The notes: generated by a model not told the origin, from the sequence alone. 64,000 bases of DNA from Actinocorallia populi (GCF_002995495.1 NZ_PVZV01000002.1:868001-932000); one strand, 5' to 3'. Positions 16,927 to 26,936 are shown, numbered from the stretch's first letter. A program made the numbers and translations.

Positions 16927-18138
16927 ATGAACGGCTACTCCTCACAGGACATCGAACGCTGGGCGGACGAGCCGCCCAAGCGGCGTGACCGGACGGCGTT
17001 CGAGCGGGACCGCGCCCGGGTGCTGCACAGCGCGGCCCTGCGGCGGCTCTCGTCCAAGACCCAGGTCGGCGACCCCGGCCAGAACGACTTCCAGCGCACC
17101 CGGCTGACCCACTCCCTGGAGTGCGGCCAGGTCGGCCGGGAACTGGGCAAGTCCCTGGGCTGCGACCCGGACCTGGTGGAGACCGCCTGCCTGGCGCACG
17201 ACCTGGGCCACCCCCCGTTCGGGCACAACGGCGAGAAGGCGCTGGACCTCTTCGCCACCGCGTGCGGCGGGTTCGAGGGCAACGCGCAGAGCCTGCGGCT
17301 GCTCACCCGCCTGGAGCACAAGTCCTTCGCCGCCGACGGGCGCAGCGTCGGGCTCAACCTCACCCGGGCGGCGCTGGACGCCACCATGAAGTACCCCTGG
17401 CGCAAGCGCGACAACCCCGCCAAGTACGGCGTCTACGACGACGACCTCGAGGTGGCGCTGTGGGTCAGGCGGGACGCCCCCGAGGGCCGCGCCTGCTTCG
17501 AGGCCCAGGTCATGGACTGGTCGGACGACGTGGCCTACTCCGTGCACGACCTGGAGGACGCCCTGGTCACCGGCACGGTCGACCTGGGCATGCTGGCCGA
17601 CCCGGCGCTGCGCCGCGACGTGTGCGAGGTGGCGGCCAAGCTGTACGGCCCCGCCGACCTGGCCGAGCTGGAGGAGCGCTTCGAGGTATTGCTGGCCCAG
17701 CCGTTCTGGCCGCGGATGATCGACAACACCGCCAGCAGCTACGCGGCGCTGAAGAACCTCACCAGCTGGCTGATCGGCCGGTTCTGCCTGGGCGCCGAGG
17801 AGGCCACCAGGGACGCCTACGGGCCGGGCCCGCTGACCCGGTACACCGCCGACCTGATCGTCCCCGGCCAGGTGCGCCAGGAGGTGGCGCTGCTCAAGGC
17901 GATCACCGCGCACTACGTGTGGGTCAGCTACGAGCACAACCGGGCCCGCCAGCGCGAGGTGATCGCCGAGCTGGCCGAGGCGATCGCGGCGGGCGCGCCC
18001 GGGACGCTGGACCCCCTGTTCCGCTGGGCCTACGCCGACGCCGCCGACGACTCCGCCCGCCTGCGCGTCGTGGTCGACCAGGTCGCCTCCCTCACCGACA
18101 CCAGCGCCCTGGCCTGGCACTCCCTGCTGGCGGCCTGA
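16927..18138 (+). CDS. dgt: Deoxyguanosine triphosphate triphosphohydrolase-like protein
   Basis: A 403-residue HD-domain hydrolase. The metal ligands are visible as RLTHSLE (first His), [11 protein letters not shown] (HD pair) and a later Asp in [18 protein letters not shown]. The N-terminal [28 protein letters not shown] block is characteristic of bacterial dGTPase-like proteins. These cleave dNTPs to deoxynucleosides and triphosphate and keep nucleotide pools in balance. TATCCT (16915–16920) lies 6 nt before ATG 16927, suggesting a leaderless mRNA, though CTGGAG could also serve as a ribosome site. In this phylum dgt is typically near dnaG, which occurs here 9 kb downstream. Confidence 0.93.
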   Translation: MNGYSSQDIERWADEPPKRRDRTAFERDRARVLHSAALRRLSSKTQVGDPGQNDFQRTRLTHSLECGQVGRELGKSLGCDPDLVETACLAHDLGHPPFGHNGEKALDLFATACGGFEGNAQSLRLLTRLEHKSFAADGRSVGLNLTRAALDATMKYPWRKRDNPAKYGVYDDDLEVALWVRRDAPEGRACFEAQVMDWSDDVAYSVHDLEDALVTGTVDLGMLADPALRRDVCEVAAKLYGPADLAELEERFEVLLAQPFWPRMIDNTASSYAALKNLTSWLIGRFCLGAEEATRDAYGPGPLTRYTADLIVPGQVRQEVALLKAITAHYVWVSYEHNRARQREVIAELAEAIAAGAPGTLDPLFRWAYADAADDSARLRVVVDQVASLTDTSALAWHSLLAA

Positions 18139-18213
18139 TCCGGCGGCGATTGGACACCCCGCCCGCCGGGTCATAAGAAGGAGGGAGGAGGCGCACGGAC
18201 GGGGGAGGTCCTT

Positions 18214-19458
18214 ATGCCCGCGCTCGAATCCCATGTGATCGTCGGCGCCGGCGCGGCCGGCGCGAAGGCCGCGGAGACGCTGCGGGAGGAGGGCTTCACC
18301 GGCAGCGTCCTGCTGGTCGGCGAGGAGCCCGGTCCCCCCTACGCGCGGCCGCCGCTGAGCAAGGAGGTGCTGCTGGGCCGGGCGGATCCGGAGTCGGCAC
18401 GCCTGCACGAGGAGTCCTGGTACCGCGACCGCGACATCACCCTGATGATCGACACGGCCGCCACCGCGCTGGACCGCCGCGAGCACAGGGTGGGCCTGTC
18501 CGACGGCAGCCGGCTGCGCTACGACAGGCTGCTGCTGGCCACGGGCTCCTCGCCCCGCAGGACGCGGGTGCCCGGCACGGGCCTGGCCGGCGTGCACACC
18601 CTGCGGACCATCGACGACGCCCGCGCCCTGCACGGCCTGCTGAGCCGGGGGGACCGGCGGGTGGTCGTGGTGGGGGCGGGCTGGATCGGCCTCGAGGCCG
18701 CCGCCGCGGCCCGCCGGTACGGCAACCGCGTCGCCGTCGTGGAGGCCGAGGCGACCCCGCTGTACGGGACGCTCGGCCCCGAGGCGGGGAGGATCTTCGC
18801 CGATCTGCACCGTGGCAAGGGCGTGGAGTGCCTCTTCGAGGACGGCCTGTTCGCGATCAGGGGCGAGGGGGGCGAGGGAGAGGTCGGCCACGTCGTCACC
18901 TCGCGCGGCGCCGAGCTGCCCGCGGACCTGGTGGTCCTGGCCGTCGGCGGCGCCCCGCGGGACGGCCTCGCCCGCGCCGCGGGCCTGCGGACCGACGACG
19001 GCGTGGTGGTCGACTCGGCGCTGCGCACCGAGGACCCGGACGTGTTCGCCGCCGGGGACGTGGCCCGCTTCTACCACCCGCTGTACCGCCGCCACCTGCG
19101 CGTCGAGCACTGGGCCAACGCGATCGACGGCGGGGCGGCCGCCGCGCGCTCGATGCTCGGCCGGGACGTCGTCCACGACCGGCTGCCGTACCGCTTCACC
19201 CACCAGTACGAGCAGGCCATGGAGTTCTCCGGCCGTGCCGAGCCCGGCTCCTACGACCGGGTCCTGGTCAGAGGCGACATCTCCGCAGGCTCCTACCTGG
19301 TCTTCTGGCTGTCGGCCGGCCGGCTCACCGCGGCCCTGAGCGTCAACACCCCGGGCGCCACCGGCACCCTCCAGTCCCTCATCCGCTCCGGCGTCCCGGT
19401 GGACCCGGACGCCCTGACCGAACCGCGCCGCCCCCTGGCCCAGCTCATCCCGAGCTGA
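18214..19458 (+). CDS. FAD-dependent NAD(P)H:ferredoxin reductase-like oxidoreductase
   Basis: A 414-residue two-dinucleotide-binding flavoprotein. FAD motif VIVGAGAAGAKAAETL at the N-terminus, ATGSSPRR, NAD(P) motif VVVGAGWIGLEAAA, and the second FAD site DVFAAGDVA followed by HWANAID. This is the pattern of rubredoxin/putidaredoxin/rhodocoxin reductases, which feed electrons to ferredoxins of P450s and other oxygenases. No ferredoxin gene is adjacent; the P450 13 kb upstream carries its own reductase and does not need it. Its 3' end overlaps the convergent ureD by 14 nt. GGGGGAGG lies just upstream of the ATG. Confidence 0.9.
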   Translation: MPALESHVIVGAGAAGAKAAETLREEGFTGSVLLVGEEPGPPYARPPLSKEVLLGRADPESARLHEESWYRDRDITLMIDTAATALDRREHRVGLSDGSRLRYDRLLLATGSSPRRTRVPGTGLAGVHTLRTIDDARALHGLLSRGDRRVVVVGAGWIGLEAAAAARRYGNRVAVVEAEATPLYGTLGPEAGRIFADLHRGKGVECLFEDGLFAIRGEGGEGEVGHVVTSRGAELPADLVVLAVGGAPRDGLARAAGLRTDDGVVVDSALRTEDPDVFAAGDVARFYHPLYRRHLRVEHWANAIDGGAAAARSMLGRDVVHDRLPYRFTHQYEQAMEFSGRAEPGSYDRVLVRGDISAGSYLVFWLSAGRLTAALSVNTPGATGTLQSLIRSGVPVDPDALTEPRRPLAQLIPS

Positions 19459-20155
19459 CCGGCTCCAGCGCCTCCTCGGCGCGCAGCAGCAGCCGCCGCA
19501 ACGCCGCTGAGTCGGGGGCGGCGGCGTTGGCGAGGGTGCCGCCGGAGGCCAGGGGGAGGAGTGCCAGGCCCGGTTCGGCGCGGGTGACGGAGGGGCCCGT
19601 GCGGATGAGGGAGCCGACGGCCTTGGCGGTGCCCAGGACGGCCCGGCTTCGGGAGGCGGGGTCGGCGCGGAGTTCGTGGCGCAGGACGGGGAGGCCCGCT
19701 CGGGTGATGTCGACGCGGCCGGTGTGGAGGCCGGGTTCCTCGTCATGGCGGCCCAGGACCAGCTCTTCCCGCCAGCGCAGGGTGCCGGACGGGCCCAGGG
19801 CCACGCGGGCGAGGGCGCGGTGGCGGCAGCCGCGGACGGCGACGGTCGGTTCGGGGGCGAAGTCCAGGTGGCCGTCGACCTCGGCGGTGACGGTGTAGGT
19901 GGACTCGCCGTCGCCGGGCATCGCCAGGGTCGTCGCCGCGGAGCGGATCGTCAGGCAGGCGCCCTCGGCGACCCGGATGTCCAGGTGGAGGCGGTCACCG
20001 CCCAGGGGGCCGGCGGCCGCGCCCACCAGGTAGACCCCGTCGGGGGTCTCGCGCAGGGCCAGGGGGCCGTCGGAGCGCAGGCGGGTGAGGCGGGTGCGGC
20101 CGTGCGGGCCGGGCTCTGCCGTGACGGCGGCGTGGGCTGTGTAGCCGCGTCCCAT
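19445..20155 (-). CDS. ureD: Urease accessory protein UreD
   Basis: A 236-residue UreD/UreH, the scaffold that binds apo-urease and docks UreF and UreG during nickel insertion. Family features include the GPLGGDRLHLDIRV segment and a WREELVLGR motif. It is the last gene of ureABCFGD, 60 nt after ureG. UreD is the least conserved urease accessory protein, so position supports the call as much as sequence does. Its tail overlaps the convergent reductase gene. Confidence 0.9.
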   Translation of the reverse strand: MGRGYTAHAAVTAEPGPHGRTRLTRLRSDGPLALRETPDGVYLVGAAAGPLGGDRLHLDIRVAEGACLTIRSAATTLAMPGDGESTYTVTAEVDGHLDFAPEPTVAVRGCRHRALARVALGPSGTLRWREELVLGRHDEEPGLHTGRVDITRAGLPVLRHELRADPASRSRAVLGTAKAVGSLIRTGPSVTRAEPGLALLPLASGGTLANAAAPDSAALRRLLLRAEEALEPVSSG

Positions 20156-20215
20156 CGGCGCTCTCCTCGGGTGGGAAGCGCGTGCGGCACCGTGGCCGGT
20201 GCCGCACGCGGCGGG

Positions 20216-20875
20216 TCAGTGGTGCAGGAACGCGTGGACGGAGGTGCGGACCCAGTCGGCGATCTTCGGCACGTCCGGCTCCTCGCGGATCGAGCTGAAG
20301 ATCACCGGGCGCCCCTCGCGCACCTTCGCCGAGTCGCGGTCCATGACGCCCAGGTCCGCGCCGACGAGCGGGGCCAGGTCGGTCTTGTTGATGACGAGCA
20401 GGTCGCTGGCGGTGACGCCGGGACCGCCCTTGCGCGGCACCTTGTCGCCGCCGGACACGTCCAGCACGAAGATCTGGAGGTCGACCAGGCCCTGGCTGAA
20501 CGTCGCGGTGAGGTTGTCGCCGCCGCTCTCCACGATGACCAGCTCCAGGTTCCCGTGCCGCTCCTCCAGGTCCTCCACGGCGTCGAGGTTGGCCGAGATG
20601 TCGTCGCGGATCGCGGTGTGCGGGCAGCAGCCGGTGCGCACCGCCATGATCCGCTCGTCGTCGAGCACCGCGTTGCGGCGCAGGAAGTCGGCGTCCTCGG
20701 TGGTGTAGATGTCGTTGGTGACGACGGCGAGGTCCAGCTCGTCCTTCAGCACCTTGCACAGGGCGGCCGTCAGCGCGGTCTTGCCGCTGCCGACCGGCCC
20801 GCCGATGCCCAGCCGCATCGGCCGTCCGGGCTTCGGCGCGGCGTGGTGCCGGTCCGGACCGTGGTATCCGCCCAT
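20216..20875 (-). CDS. ureG: Urease accessory GTPase UreG
   Basis: A 219-residue SIMIBI GTPase delivering nickel to urease. The P-loop is [14 protein letters not shown], the metal-binding Cys-Pro-His motif is present as [11 protein letters not shown], Walker B-like [11 protein letters not shown] follows, and the base-specificity motif is NKTDL. The N-terminus is slightly His-rich (HGPDRHHAA), which in organisms lacking ureE may help handle nickel. It lies 24 nt after ureF. Confidence 0.96.
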   Translation of the reverse strand: MGGYHGPDRHHAAPKPGRPMRLGIGGPVGSGKTALTAALCKVLKDELDLAVVTNDIYTTEDADFLRRNAVLDDERIMAVRTGCCPHTAIRDDISANLDAVEDLEERHGNLELVIVESGGDNLTATFSQGLVDLQIFVLDVSGGDKVPRKGGPGVTASDLLVINKTDLAPLVGADLGVMDRDSAKVREGRPVIFSSIREEPDVPKIADWVRTSVHAFLHH

Positions 20876-20899
20876 CGTTGTGATCTCCCTCTTTCGTGT

Positions 20900-21583
20900 T
20901 CAAGACTCGAACAGCCGCAGGTCGGCCCGCAGGTGCTCCTCCGCCCACAGGTCCAGCGCGGGCGCCGAGACCGCGGGCAGCTCCGCCCAGTCCTTCTCCG
21001 CGTGCGCGGCCGCCTCCCGCGCGACCTCGTCCACGTCCCCCGCCAGTTCCGCCAGGGCCCGCTGCACGGCCATCGGGTCGAGGCCGAGCAGCCGCACCGC
21101 CGCCGACGCCGGGCCGGTCACCGCGCCGTAGGCCGCGACGGACGCCGCGTCGAGCGGCGCGCACCCGATCGCGTGCGCGGCGGCGCCGAGCACCAGCGGG
21201 TGGTGCGGGGCGCGCGGAGCGCCGGCCGGGACGGGCACCCGCAGCCCGTCCAGCACCGGGTGGGGCCAGGTCGCGCGCGCCGCCCGCAGCAGGGACTTGC
21301 CCTGCGCGCGGGAGGCCGTGCGCTGCGCGGGCGACGGCGTGCGCGCGTCGGCCTCGGCGTCCAGTCCGGACCAGTCCGCACCGCCGGGGGCGTGCGCGCA
21401 GGCGGCGGCGGCCAGCGCGGACGCCACCAGCCCCGCGGTGTGCAGCCTGCCGTGCAGGAAGTCCGCCAGGTCCGCGACCGACGCCACGGCCCCCGCGGTG
21501 ACGGCGGGCTCCAGGCCGCCCGAGTGGGCATGGCCCCCGGCGGGCAGCCGGGAGTCCGCCAGCATCAGCAGGTGCGCGCGCAT
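20900..21583 (-). CDS. ureF: Urease accessory protein UreF
   Basis: A 227-residue all-alpha UreF. The start (LLMLADSRLPAGGHAHSGGLE) carries the conserved D-S-x-x-P-x-G-x-x-x-H-S-x-G-x-E motif. It gates UreG GTPase activity in the UreDFG complex. Its ATG overlaps the ureC stop as ATGA (21581–21585), so the two are translationally coupled. Confidence 0.94.
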   Translation of the reverse strand: MRAHLLMLADSRLPAGGHAHSGGLEPAVTAGAVASVADLADFLHGRLHTAGLVASALAAAACAHAPGGADWSGLDAEADARTPSPAQRTASRAQGKSLLRAARATWPHPVLDGLRVPVPAGAPRAPHHPLVLGAAAHAIGCAPLDAASVAAYGAVTGPASAAVRLLGLDPMAVQRALAELAGDVDEVAREAAAHAEKDWAELPAVSAPALDLWAEEHLRADLRLFES

Positions 21584-23292
21584 CAGAACAGGAAGTACCG
21601 CTGGGCCATGGGCAGCCGCTCGGCCGGAGCCGGCTCGATCACCTCGCCGTCGATCCGGACGGTGAAGCTGTCCGGGTCGACCTCGATGCGCGGCAGCGCG
21701 TCATTGAGCGGCATGTCGGCCTTGCCGGTCGCGCGCGTGCTCTTCACCGGCACGAGCCGGCGCCGCACGTCGATCTTCGCCGCCAGGCCGTCCTCGATCG
21801 CCGCCTCCGACACGAAGTGCACCGACGTCGCCGCGGCGGCGGTCGGGGACGCGCCGAACATGGGGCGCGGCAGCACCGGCTGCGGGGTGGGGATCGAGGC
21901 GTTGGCGTCGCCCATCTGGGCCCAGGCGATCATCCCGCCCTTGAGCACGACGCAGGGCCGCACCCCGAAGAAGCGCGGGTCCCACAGCACCAGGTCGGCG
22001 AGCTTGCCGGTCTCGACCGAGCCGACCTCGCCGTCCAGGCCGTGCGCGATCGCCGGATTGATCGTGTACTTGGCGACGTAGCGGCGGGCCCGGAGGTTGT
22101 CGGCGGGGCCCTCCAGCGCGCCGCGCCGGGCCTTCATGACGTGCGCGGTCTGCCAGGTGCGCAGGACGGTCTCGCCGATGCGGCCCATCGCCTGGGAGTC
22201 CGAGCCGATGATCGAGATGGCGCCCAGGTCGTGCAGGACGTCCTCGGCGGCCATCGTCGTCGGCCTGATCCGGGACTCGGCGAACGCCAGGTCCTCGGGC
22301 ACCGCCGGGCTGAGGTGGTGGCAGACCATCAGCATGTCGAGGTGCTCGTCGAGGGTGTTGACGGTGTGCGGCCGGGTCGGGTTGGTCGACGAGGGCAGCA
22401 CGTTGGGGTGCGCGGCCACGGTGATGATGTCGGGCGCGTGCCCGCCGCCCGCGCCCTCGGTGTGGTAGGCGTGGATGGAGCGCCCGGCGACCGCGCCGAG
22501 CGTCGACTCGACGTACCCGGCCTCGTTGAGGGTGTCGGAGTGCAGCGCGGCCTGCACGCCCGAGGCGTCGCAGACCCGCAGGCAGGCGTCGATCGCCGCG
22601 GGTGTGGTGCCCCAGTCCTCGTGCAGTTTGAAGCCGGACGCCCCGGCCTCGAGCTGCTCCCACAGGGCGGCCTCGGAGACGGTGTTGCCCTTGCCGAGCA
22701 GCGCGACGTTCACCGGCCAGGCGTCCAGCGACTCCAGCATCCGGTGCAGGTACCAGGCGCCGGTGACGGTGGTGGCCTTGGTGCCCTCGGCCGGGCCGGT
22801 GCCGCCGCCGATGAGCGTGGTGACGCCCGCGCCGAGTGCCTCCTCGATGAGCTGCGGGCAGATGAAGTGCACGTGGGAGTCGACCGCCCCCGCGGTGAGG
22901 ATCTTCCCGTTCCCCGCCAGGATCTCGGTGGACGGCCCGATCACCAGGTCCGGATGCACTCCGTCCATGATGTCGGGGTTGCCGGCCTTGCCGAGGGCGA
23001 CGATCCGCCCGTCCCGCACCCCGACGTCGGCCTTGACGATCCCCCAGTGGTCGAGGACCACCACACCGGTGATCACCAGGTCCGGCGCGCCCTCGGCGCG
23101 GGTGGCGCGGGCCTGCCCCATCGACTCGCGGATCACCTTGCCGCCGCCGAAGACCGCCTCGTCCCCGGCTCCCGCGCCGCGCGCCAGGTCCTCGGTGACC
23201 TCGATGAACAGGTCGGTGTCGGCCAGCCGGACGCGGTCCCCGGCCGTCGGCCCGTACAGCGCGGCGTAGCGCCCGCGCGAGATCTCAGCCAT
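21583..23292 (-). CDS. ureC: Urease alpha subunit
   Basis: A 569-residue catalytic subunit hydrolysing urea to ammonia and carbamate. DSHVHFICP supplies two nickel-ligand histidines, GFKLHEDWG the lysine that becomes carbamylated and bridges both nickels, and MVCHHL the mobile flap Cys/His pair; length is normal (about 567–573). It overlaps ureB by 8 nt. All active-site residues I can check are intact, so the enzyme should be functional. Confidence 0.98.
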   Translation of the reverse strand: MAEISRGRYAALYGPTAGDRVRLADTDLFIEVTEDLARGAGAGDEAVFGGGKVIRESMGQARATRAEGAPDLVITGVVVLDHWGIVKADVGVRDGRIVALGKAGNPDIMDGVHPDLVIGPSTEILAGNGKILTAGAVDSHVHFICPQLIEEALGAGVTTLIGGGTGPAEGTKATTVTGAWYLHRMLESLDAWPVNVALLGKGNTVSEAALWEQLEAGASGFKLHEDWGTTPAAIDACLRVCDASGVQAALHSDTLNEAGYVESTLGAVAGRSIHAYHTEGAGGGHAPDIITVAAHPNVLPSSTNPTRPHTVNTLDEHLDMLMVCHHLSPAVPEDLAFAESRIRPTTMAAEDVLHDLGAISIIGSDSQAMGRIGETVLRTWQTAHVMKARRGALEGPADNLRARRYVAKYTINPAIAHGLDGEVGSVETGKLADLVLWDPRFFGVRPCVVLKGGMIAWAQMGDANASIPTPQPVLPRPMFGASPTAAAATSVHFVSEAAIEDGLAAKIDVRRRLVPVKSTRATGKADMPLNDALPRIEVDPDSFTVRIDGEVIEPAPAERLPMAQRYFLF

Positions 23293-23614
23293 CGAGCCCT
23301 CCTTCGAGGCGCAGCCCGGGTACGACCCGCGCCCCCGCCAGCCGTACGAGCCCGACGTCCCGCACCATGCCGGGCTCGAACCGCACGGCGGTCCCCGCCG
23401 GCACGTCCAGCCGGTACCCCCGCGCCGCCGCCCGGTCGAAGTTCAGTGCCGGGTTGGCCTGCGCGAAGTGGTAGTGCGACCCGACCTGCACGGGCCGGTC
23501 CCCGGTGTTCTCGACGGCCAGCGTCAGCCGCTCCCGTCCCGGGTTCAGCTCGACCGCCCCCTCGCCCACGACGATCTGCCCCGGTGCGAACCCGTCCGCG
23601 CTCCCCCCGTTCAC
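23285..23614 (-). CDS. ureB: Urease beta subunit
   Basis: A 109-residue UreB starting at GTG 23614 ([24 protein letters not shown]). The typical strand [26 protein letters not shown] is present. The start overlaps the ureA stop as GTGA. The frame stays open far upstream but that part is antiparallel to ureA coding and not real. Confidence 0.95.
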   Translation of the reverse strand: MNGGSADGFAPGQIVVGEGAVELNPGRERLTLAVENTGDRPVQVGSHYHFAQANPALNFDRAAARGYRLDVPAGTAVRFEPGMVRDVGLVRLAGARVVPGLRLEGGLDG

Positions 23615-23913
23615 GGGATCGGCCTGTGGACGGTGACGAGCTTGGTGCCGTCCGGGAACGTGGCCTCGATCTGCACCGAGTCGAGCAGCTCCGGAACGCC
23701 CTCCATGACGTCCTCGCGACCCAGCACGCCCCGTCCGGACTCCATGAGCTCCACGACGCTCCGCCCGTCCCGCGCTCCTTCCAGCACGTGCACCGCGATC
23801 AGCGCGGTCGCTTCGGGGTGGTTGAGCAGCAGCCCCCGCGCCCGGCGCTCCCGCGCCACCTGCGCGGCCACATGAATGAGCAGGCGTTCCTGCTCGTGAG
23901 GAGAGATCAGCAC
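23611..23913 (-). CDS. ureA: Urease gamma subunit
   Basis: A 100-residue UreA, the normal length, starting [20 protein letters not shown] and ending with the [15 protein letters not shown] block. It is the promoter-proximal gene of ureABCFGD. No nickel transporter or ureE gene is seen nearby. Confidence 0.96.
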   Translation of the reverse strand: MLISPHEQERLLIHVAAQVARERRARGLLLNHPEATALIAVHVLEGARDGRSVVELMESGRGVLGREDVMEGVPELLDSVQIEATFPDGTKLVTVHRPIP

Positions 23914-23942
23914 GACGCGACGCTAACCCCACTTACCGCCGA

Positions 23943-23980
23943 TTAATTCGTTTGATTTGCCGATTTAACTGCGAATTAAC
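23943..23980 (-). promoter_or_regulatory. AT-rich regulatory region upstream of ureA
   Basis: In an otherwise GC-rich region, minus-strand GTTAA (23980–23976), 6 nt, then GTTAA (23969–23965) resembles the spacing of GlnR half-sites (GTnAC-n6-GnAAC). The same region has a perfect inverted repeat TTAATTCG (23943–23950)/CGAATTAA (23972–23979). Nitrogen control of urease by GlnR is known in actinomycetes; this particular site is inferred and imperfect. Confidence 0.4.
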
Positions 23981-24009
23981 GGGTGTGGTGAGGGGCGGGG
24001 TCCGCGGGT

Positions 24010-25158
24010 TCAGTCCGGGTCGGCGGCTTCGAAGGGGAGGGCGTCCGCCAGGGTCAGGCCGGGGCGGACGAGGTTCCTCAGGGCGCGGGCGGCGGCGGAG
24101 GGAGGGGCGAGGCGCAGGGCGGTGTCGCGGAGCCGGGGGAGGGGGGAGCGGTGCCAGTGGGCGACGCGGCCTATGCGGCGGGAGGCCAGCTGGACGTTGC
24201 GGACGCGGGCGTGGCGGGCGCCGCGGTAGCGGTCGGCGGCGCCGTCCGCGCCGGGGCGCAGCGCGAGGGCCAGGGCCACGGCGTCTTCGACGGCCATGGC
24301 GGCGCCCTGGCCCTGGTTGGGGGTCATGGCGTGGGCGGCGTCGCCGAGGAGCAGGATCCGGCCACGGCCCCAGAGGGGGCGGTCGAGCTCGGACAGGTCG
24401 TGGTGCAGGGGCGGGGCGTCGGCCAGGACGGACAGGAGCGCGCCGGGGACGCCGCCGAAGCCGGCGAAAGCCGCGCGGAAGCCCCGGGGCCAGGAGGGGG
24501 CGGGGGCGCGGGGCGGGGCGGCCAGGACGAGGAAGTAGTACGTGCGGCCGCCCGTCAGGGGGACCACGCCGACGCGGGCGCGGCCGCCCCACGCCTCGAT
24601 CGCGGTGTCTCCGCAGTCGAAGGCGGTGACGCCGCGCCAGCACGTCGTGCCGCTGTAGCGCAGCGGTGCGGGGCCGTAGAGGGCCTCTCGCGTCGCGGAG
24701 CGCAGGCCGTCCGCGCCGACGACCACGTCGAAACGCTCGGGGCCCTGTCCCCAGTCCGCGATGGCGCCGTTCTGGCGCTCCTCCACGGTTCGCAGGGGGT
24801 GGCCGAGGACGGTCGCGACGTTCGAGGGGAGTGCTCGGACGAGGGCCTGGTGCAGGTCGGCTCGGGCGAAGGAGCGGGTCGGCCCGAAGTCCTCCTCCAT
24901 CGTCGCCAGGTCGAGGACCGTCAGGGGGGCGCCTGCGGCGGTGCGCACCTCGTTGCGGGCGAGCCGAAGGCCCAGGCCGTCGAGTTCGACGCCGAGAGAG
25001 GCCAGGATGCGAAGGGCGTTGGGCGCCAGCACGATGCCCGCGCCGGCCGCCTCGAACCCGGGTGAGCGCTCCACGAGCGTGACCGTGTGCCCGGCTCGTC
25101 CCAGTGCGGTCGCGGCGGTGAGGCCGCCGATCCCCGCTCCTGCGATCAGGATGTCCAT
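24010..25158 (-). CDS. FAD-dependent monooxygenase (aromatic hydroxylase-like)
   Basis: A 382-residue class A flavoprotein monooxygenase. It opens MDILIAGAGIGGLTAATALGRAG (GxGxxG FAD motif), has the DG motif VVVGADGLRSATRE, and the GD motif LLLGDAAHAMTPNQGQGA. Close in layout to salicylate- or 3-hydroxybenzoate-hydroxylase-like and zeaxanthin-epoxidase-like enzymes; substrate unknown. ATG 25158 overlaps the end of the TetR gene by 13 nt, so regulator and enzyme form one operon. The TetR protein probably senses the enzyme's substrate or product. Confidence 0.88.
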   Translation of the reverse strand: MDILIAGAGIGGLTAATALGRAGHTVTLVERSPGFEAAGAGIVLAPNALRILASLGVELDGLGLRLARNEVRTAAGAPLTVLDLATMEEDFGPTRSFARADLHQALVRALPSNVATVLGHPLRTVEERQNGAIADWGQGPERFDVVVGADGLRSATREALYGPAPLRYSGTTCWRGVTAFDCGDTAIEAWGGRARVGVVPLTGGRTYYFLVLAAPPRAPAPSWPRGFRAAFAGFGGVPGALLSVLADAPPLHHDLSELDRPLWGRGRILLLGDAAHAMTPNQGQGAAMAVEDAVALALALRPGADGAADRYRGARHARVRNVQLASRRIGRVAHWHRSPLPRLRDTALRLAPPSAAARALRNLVRPGLTLADALPFEAADPD

Positions 25159-25778
25159 CGGCTGCGGTCTCCTTCCGCGCCCAGCAGGCGCGTCAACGAC
25201 GAGCGCAGCGTCCGCAGCTGCGCCGGACGGTCGAGGCGGCCGCTCAGCCCGGCCACGAGCACCCCGAAGTAGAGCGAGAAGAACCCCAGGAACGCCTCCT
25301 CGGGGTCGAGGTCGGCGATCTCGCCCGCGGCCCGCCCCTCGGCGAGCCGCCGGACGACCCACTCCTGGAAGGCGCGCAGCCGTTCGGCCGCGGGCCCGCC
25401 CGGGGCGTGCTGGAACAGCGACCCGGCCAGGACCTGCCGGGAGAGCTCGGGATCGGCGCCGTAGGCGTCGTACAGCGCCGCGCTCACCTCGACCAGCCGC
25501 TCGACCGCTCCGGCCCCTGCGCCGCCGGGGGGCGGGGCGTCCGCGCCGGGGATCACCCCGGCCCGCACGAGCGCCTTCTCGACCGTCTCGTCGACGAGGG
25601 TCTCGGCCAGCGCGCCCATGGTCGGGAAGTGCACGAACACCGTCCCCACCGCCACCCCGGCCTCCGCCGCCACGTCCCGCGCGGTCGCGGCGGGAAGGCC
25701 CCTGTCCCGGATCACCGTCCGGGCGGCCTCGAGCAGCGCCGTCCGGGTGCGTCGTTTGCTCTCCTCGCGCTTGTTCAT
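25146..25778 (-). CDS. TetR-family transcriptional regulator
   Basis: A 210-residue TetR protein with the N-terminal HTH in TARDVAAEAGVAVGTVFVHFPTMGALAETL (about 35–65) and a helical effector domain. It starts at ATG 25778, or at an in-frame GTG 6 nt earlier. A -10-like TATGCT (minus strand, 25792–25787) lies 8 nt upstream, so the leader is very short. Repeated elements covering this promoter are probable autoregulatory sites. It is co-transcribed with the flavin monooxygenase. Confidence 0.9.
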   Translation of the reverse strand: MNKREESKRRTRTALLEAARTVIRDRGLPAATARDVAAEAGVAVGTVFVHFPTMGALAETLVDETVEKALVRAGVIPGADAPPPGGAGAGAVERLVEVSAALYDAYGADPELSRQVLAGSLFQHAPGGPAAERLRAFQEWVVRRLAEGRAAGEIADLDPEEAFLGFFSLYFGVLVAGLSGRLDRPAQLRTLRSSLTRLLGAEGDRSRWTS

Positions 25779-25780
25779 AT

Positions 25781-25814
25781 TCACTGAGCATACTCACTGA
25801 GCATGTTCAGTCAA
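25781..25814. promoter_or_regulatory. Repeated operator over the TetR–monooxygenase promoter
   Basis: TCACTGAGCAT occurs twice as a direct repeat (25781–25791 and 25794–25804). The second copy runs into GTTCAG, giving a near-palindrome CTGAgCATGtTCAG (25797–25810). The array covers the predicted -10 region and the start of the TetR gene, as expected for an autorepressor. Confidence 0.6.
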
Positions 25815-25892
25815 ACAAGGGCTTCCGGGGTGTTTGTGAGTAGATTGTTACTTTGTGTGACTTGCTGGTTTCGCAGGGGAATATAACGAGCT

Positions 25893-26936
25893 ATGGGACC
25901 TTTCCCCACTAACATCGCCCGGATGTGGTTGCGCAGTTCCCTCGGCGGGCTCTCCCGGGTCACCGCCGTCCGGATCGTCGCCGTGCTCGTCCTGTGCGCG
26001 GTGGCCATCTCCCGCCATCCGACCTGGCCGCCCGACACGCTGTGGCTGGTGGCCCTGCTGGTGGCGGGGGTCGGGTCGAGGGCGTTCCTGCGGTACCTGG
26101 CGCCGTTCCTGGTGCTGTTCCTGCTCTACTTCGTGCTGAGCGGGCTGGCGGACGATCTCAACCCCACCGTCCACTACATGCCGATGGCGCGCTTCGACAT
26201 GTGGATGACGGGCGGAGAGGAGCTGCCGACGCAGTGGCTGCAGCGCCACATGTGGGACGGGGAGCTGCGCTGGTACGACTTCTACTTCTACCTGCTCTAC
26301 ACCGCGCACTTCGTGATGCCGCTGGTCGTCGCGCTGCTGGTGTGGAAACGGCGGCCGCAGCTGTACTGGGTCTTCGTCGGGGCGATCATGGGCCTGTCCT
26401 TCGCGGCCTTCGTCACCTACGTCGCCTTCCCCGCCGCCCCGCCGTGGATGTCGTCGGACTACCAGTACATCCCGCGGATCCACCGGGTCTCCCACGACAT
26501 CTGGCAGGCCGTGGGGATCGCCGACCCCGACACCCTCTACAGCAGGCTCTCCCCCAACCTCGTCGCCGCCGTGCCGTCCCTGCACGCCTCCTACCCGCTG
26601 GTGATCCTGATCTTCCTGGCCAGGACGTTCGGGTGGCGGCGCGTCTGGTGGGCGGCGGTCTACCCCGTCTCCCTGTGGATCGGGATCGTCTACATGGGCG
26701 AGCACTACGTCTTCGACATCCTGGCGGGCGTCGTCTACACGCTGGCCTCCTGCGCGCTGGCCTTCTGGACGGCCTCCCTGGTGCGCCGGCGCCGCGAGAG
26801 GGCGCGGGCCGAGGAGACGCTGGCCGAGGCCGCCGAGGTGGTGGACGCGCCCCTGGACGCCCCCGGGGAGGCCGTCCCGGCGGACGTGCCCGCCGGGGAG
26901 GCGGTCGCGACCGAAGGGGCCGTCGGCGGTCGTTAG
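25893..26936 (+). CDS. PAP2-superfamily (AUR1/inositol phosphorylceramide synthase-like) membrane protein
   Basis: A 347-residue membrane protein with about six transmembrane segments. The PAP2 active-site motifs are in the second half: PSLHASYP (motif 2) and GEHYVFDILAG (motif 3, catalytic His). The preceding AFPAAPPWM segment is typical of actinobacterial AUR1-like members, which transfer or remove phosphate headgroups of lipids. The last ~65 residues are an Ala/Glu/Val-rich cytoplasmic tail with no known domain. The stop codon TAG forms part of a -10-like TAGACT for dnaG. Confidence 0.82.
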   Translation: MGPFPTNIARMWLRSSLGGLSRVTAVRIVAVLVLCAVAISRHPTWPPDTLWLVALLVAGVGSRAFLRYLAPFLVLFLLYFVLSGLADDLNPTVHYMPMARFDMWMTGGEELPTQWLQRHMWDGELRWYDFYFYLLYTAHFVMPLVVALLVWKRRPQLYWVFVGAIMGLSFAAFVTYVAFPAAPPWMSSDYQYIPRIHRVSHDIWQAVGIADPDTLYSRLSPNLVAAVPSLHASYPLVILIFLARTFGWRRVWWAAVYPVSLWIGIVYMGEHYVFDILAGVVYTLASCALAFWTASLVRRRRERARAEETLAEAAEVVDAPLDAPGEAVPADVPAGEAVATEGAVGGR

